DNA of 64,000 nt from an uncultured Dehalococcoidia bacterium (GTDB lineage: Bacteria; Chloroflexota; Dehalococcoidia; Lucifugimonadales; UBA3495): positions 2,311,570-2,375,569 of the forward strand of contig OY282565.1 in assembly GCA_958296445.1 (NCBI GenBank), written 5' to 3'. A program made the translations under genes and the position numbers. Every line of letters starts with the position of its first letter. The first letter of the stretch is position 1. This document shows positions 62,220 to 64,000 of the stretch, one piece after another. The notes under the pieces are model-generated. The model was not told the origin of the DNA. It searched no databases and was given only the letters and a program-made list of their open reading frames with translations.

Positions 62220-63854
62220 ATGCCGACAAAGTTCATTTTCGTCACGGGCGGCGTGGTTAGCTCTCTAGGCAAGGGCATTTGCGTCGCATCCGTTGGCCGA
62301 ATCCTGAAAAGCCGCGGCCTCAGCGTATCAGTGCTTAAACTGGATCCCTACCTTAACGTTGACCCCGGCACTATGTCGCCCTACCAGCATGGCGAGGTGT
62401 TCGTCACCGGGGACGGCGGCGAAACCGACCTTGACCTGGGGCATTATGAACGGTTCATAGACTTGGAGCTTACCCGCAGCTCGAACCTGACTGCGGGGGA
62501 CGTATACCTTAATCTTATCGCTAAAGAACGCCGGGGCGATTTCCTCGGAGGGACGATTCAGTCGGTGCCGCACGTAACCAACGACATAAAGGAGCGCATC
62601 ATCCGCTTGGCCGACGAGTCGGGCGCGGAGGTGATTGTCGTCGAGGTGGGCGGCACTGTGGGCGACATTGAGGGGCTGCCTTTCTTGGAGGCCATCCGGC
62701 AGATGCGCAACCAGGTGGGGCGGGGCAACGTTTTTTATATCCATTTGACGCTGCTTCCTTATTTGTCGGCGGCTCAGGAACTTAAGACCAAGCCCACACA
62801 GCACAGCGTCAAGGAACTCCGCTCCATCGGCATTCAACCCGACGCTATCATCTGCCGCAGCGACTATCCTGTGCCTTCCCATATCTGCGAAAAGATTTCG
62901 TCTTTCTGCGACGTTCCCAGCGAGGCCGTTATACCGCTGGAGACGGTGCAGAATGTTTACGGCGTGCCGCTGGTGCTGGAAGAGGCGGGGCTGGGCGACA
63001 TCATTCTCGAGACTCTGGGGCTGCCCGGCTATGCCCGCGGGCTGGGGCAGTGGCGCGAGATGGTGGAGATGATGGATCGCCCCAAAGAACCCTTGTCCAT
63101 CGCTTTAGTGGGCAAGTATGTGGAATATCCCGACTCCTATCTGTCCGTCCGCGAGGCGTTGCGGCACGCCGGGCTGATTCACACCCGCGACGTGGAGTTG
63201 CAGTGGGTTCACTCGGAGGACGTGGAGCGTTACGGGCCGGATGACCTGTTGCGGAACGCCTGCGGCATTGTCGTGCCGGGCGGCTTCGGCACCCGGGGCG
63301 TGGAGGGGATGGTCGAAACCGTGCGCTACGCCCGGGAGCAGCGGGTTCCGTACTTGGGGCTGTGTTTGGGGTTGCAGGTGATGGTGATAGACTGGGCCCG
63401 CAACATTTTGGGGCTTACGGGGGCCAACTCCGAGGAGCTGGAGCCGGAAACGGCGCATCCGGTGGTTCACATTATGCCGGAGCAGGAGCAGGTCACCAGC
63501 AAGGGCGGCACTATGCGGCTGGGCAGCTACCCTTGCCGCCCGCAGGCGCACACGCTGACTTATGAAGCCTATGGCGACGGCGAAACTATGGAGCGCCACC
63601 GCCACCGATTCGAGCTGAACAACGCCTACCGCGAGGCACTGGAGCAGTCGGGCCTTATCGCCGCCGGGCTGTCCCCGGACGGCAAGCTGGTGGAGGCCGG
63701 CGAGGTGCGGGATCATCCCTTTATGGTGGGGGTGCAGTATCATCCTGAATTCAAGTCGCGCCCCAACCGGCCTCATCCGTTGTTCGTCCGTTTCTTGGCG
63801 GAAGCCGCCCGAACCATCCGCGAGGGCGGCCAGCCGCCCCTGCCGCTGGACTAG
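62220..63854 (+). CDS. pyrG: CTP synthase
   Basis: Aminates UTP to CTP with glutamine and ATP. The 544-residue protein starts MPTKFIFVTGGVVSSLGKG with the ATP loop, then LKLDPYLNVDPGTMSPYQHG, VEVGGTVGDIEGLPFLEAIR and ICRSDYPVP in the synthase domain. The glutaminase domain has VPGGFGTRGVEGM, LGLCLGLQVMVIDWAR with the nucleophile Cys near residue 387, and VQYHPEFKSRP with His and Glu. Translation from this ATG removes five extra codons open upstream. It is followed by a transaldolase gene. Confidence 0.98.
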   Translation: MPTKFIFVTGGVVSSLGKGICVASVGRILKSRGLSVSVLKLDPYLNVDPGTMSPYQHGEVFVTGDGGETDLDLGHYERFIDLELTRSSNLTAGDVYLNLIAKERRGDFLGGTIQSVPHVTNDIKERIIRLADESGAEVIVVEVGGTVGDIEGLPFLEAIRQMRNQVGRGNVFYIHLTLLPYLSAAQELKTKPTQHSVKELRSIGIQPDAIICRSDYPVPSHICEKISSFCDVPSEAVIPLETVQNVYGVPLVLEEAGLGDIILETLGLPGYARGLGQWREMVEMMDRPKEPLSIALVGKYVEYPDSYLSVREALRHAGLIHTRDVELQWVHSEDVERYGPDDLLRNACGIVVPGGFGTRGVEGMVETVRYAREQRVPYLGLCLGLQVMVIDWARNILGLTGANSEELEPETAHPVVHIMPEQEQVTSKGGTMRLGSYPCRPQAHTLTYEAYGDGETMERHRHRFELNNAYREALEQSGLIAAGLSPDGKLVEAGEVRDHPFMVGVQYHPEFKSRPNRPHPLFVRFLAEAARTIREGGQPPLPLD

Positions 63855-63870
63855 CGATTTATCAACTATC

Positions 63871-63905
63871 CCTTTCCTTATATAAGGGGGCTGATTAAGG
63901 AAAGG
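63871..63905 (+). terminator. Inverted repeat after pyrG
   Basis: CCTTTCCTTA and TAAGGAAAGG are perfect arms around a 15-base loop. There is no T-run after it and the right arm lies just before the transaldolase ribosome site, so it could equally control that gene. Confidence 0.5.
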
Positions 63906-63920
63906 CCGGGGTGAGGGAAA

Positions 63921-64000
63921 ATGCAACTCTTTCTCGACACGGCCGACATTGGCGAAATCCGCGACGGGGCCCGGCTGGGCGTCATCAGCGGGGTTACGAC
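63921..64000 (+). CDS. Transaldolase, N-terminal fragment
   Basis: The first 26 codons of a gene that leaves the window: MQLFLDTADIGEIRDGARLG then VISGVT. This is the start of the short transaldolase / fructose-6-phosphate aldolase group (LFLDTAD...I......GV.DGVTTNP). A GAGGGAAA site precedes the ATG. Whether it is a transaldolase of the pentose-phosphate pathway or an aldolase cannot be told from the fragment. Confidence 0.9.
   Translation, partial: MQLFLDTADIGEIRDGARLGVISGVT

Overview
This 64 kb window is high-GC bacterial DNA, best read as a piece of a Chloroflexota genome, probably Dehalococcoidia/SAR202-like. That placement is an inference. It rests on the lipoprotein stalks built from VTREVV/VTKVVTQEV repeats in the LivK protein, on a short division cluster (rsmH-ftsA-ftsZ) without peptidoglycan genes, on the B12-dependent ribonucleotide reductase, and on the mix of LLM flavin oxidoreductase, HpaB-type monooxygenase, amidase, P450 and branched-chain/TRAP uptake proteins. 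The window opens inside a PadR-type regulator and closes inside a transaldolase gene. I saw no rRNA, tRNA or CRISPR array.

The first 28.5 kb are dense housekeeping DNA. In order: yggT, proC, pdxA, then an NrdR-controlled module (nrdJ, a small gene, nrdR), ftsZ-ftsA-rsmH, the forward operon tig-clpP-clpP-clpX, a formyltransferase and a PHP protein, xseB-xseA-efp, then a tightly overlapping reverse cluster dprA-topA-xerC-aroQ-pepP. A short forward stretch follows (SDR epimerase, LLM oxidoreductase, retropepsin-like protein), facing a methyltransferase. Candidate NrdR boxes lie downstream of good promoters in front of both nrdR and nrdJ.

From about 28.5 kb the character changes. The plus strand becomes G-rich whatever the gene direction, spacing loosens, and intergenic DNA fills with short dispersed repeats. 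This part holds an amidase with a small GatC/AtzG-like partner, a seven-bladed lactonase-like protein, a 2.6 kb repeat desert (31.75-34.37 kb), a 2-oxoacid dehydrogenase set (E1alpha, E1beta, E2) split by repeats, a cupin, a P450, a solitary type IIG restriction-modification enzyme of lower GC, and an acetolactate-synthase-like TPP enzyme.

The least explained locus is 46.2-47.6 kb. It holds four tandem genes for short coiled-coil proteins in an A-B-A-B pattern. Each has the same extended -10 promoter, the coiled coils differ by in-register insertions, one copy is frameshifted, and a small relic of the neighbouring amidotransferase gene lies between the two pairs. That amidotransferase keeps its nucleophile Cys but has lost the usual His/Glu pair.

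The last part carries a TRAP binding protein without its membrane partners, an NYN-domain protein, a full branched-chain amino-acid type ABC system (livG, livF, livH, livM, with livK on the other strand), a truncated hydantoinase remnant, a Thr/Pro-stalked trypsin-like lipoprotein, a VOC protein next to an HpaB-type monooxygenase, and pyrG behind a perfect consensus promoter.
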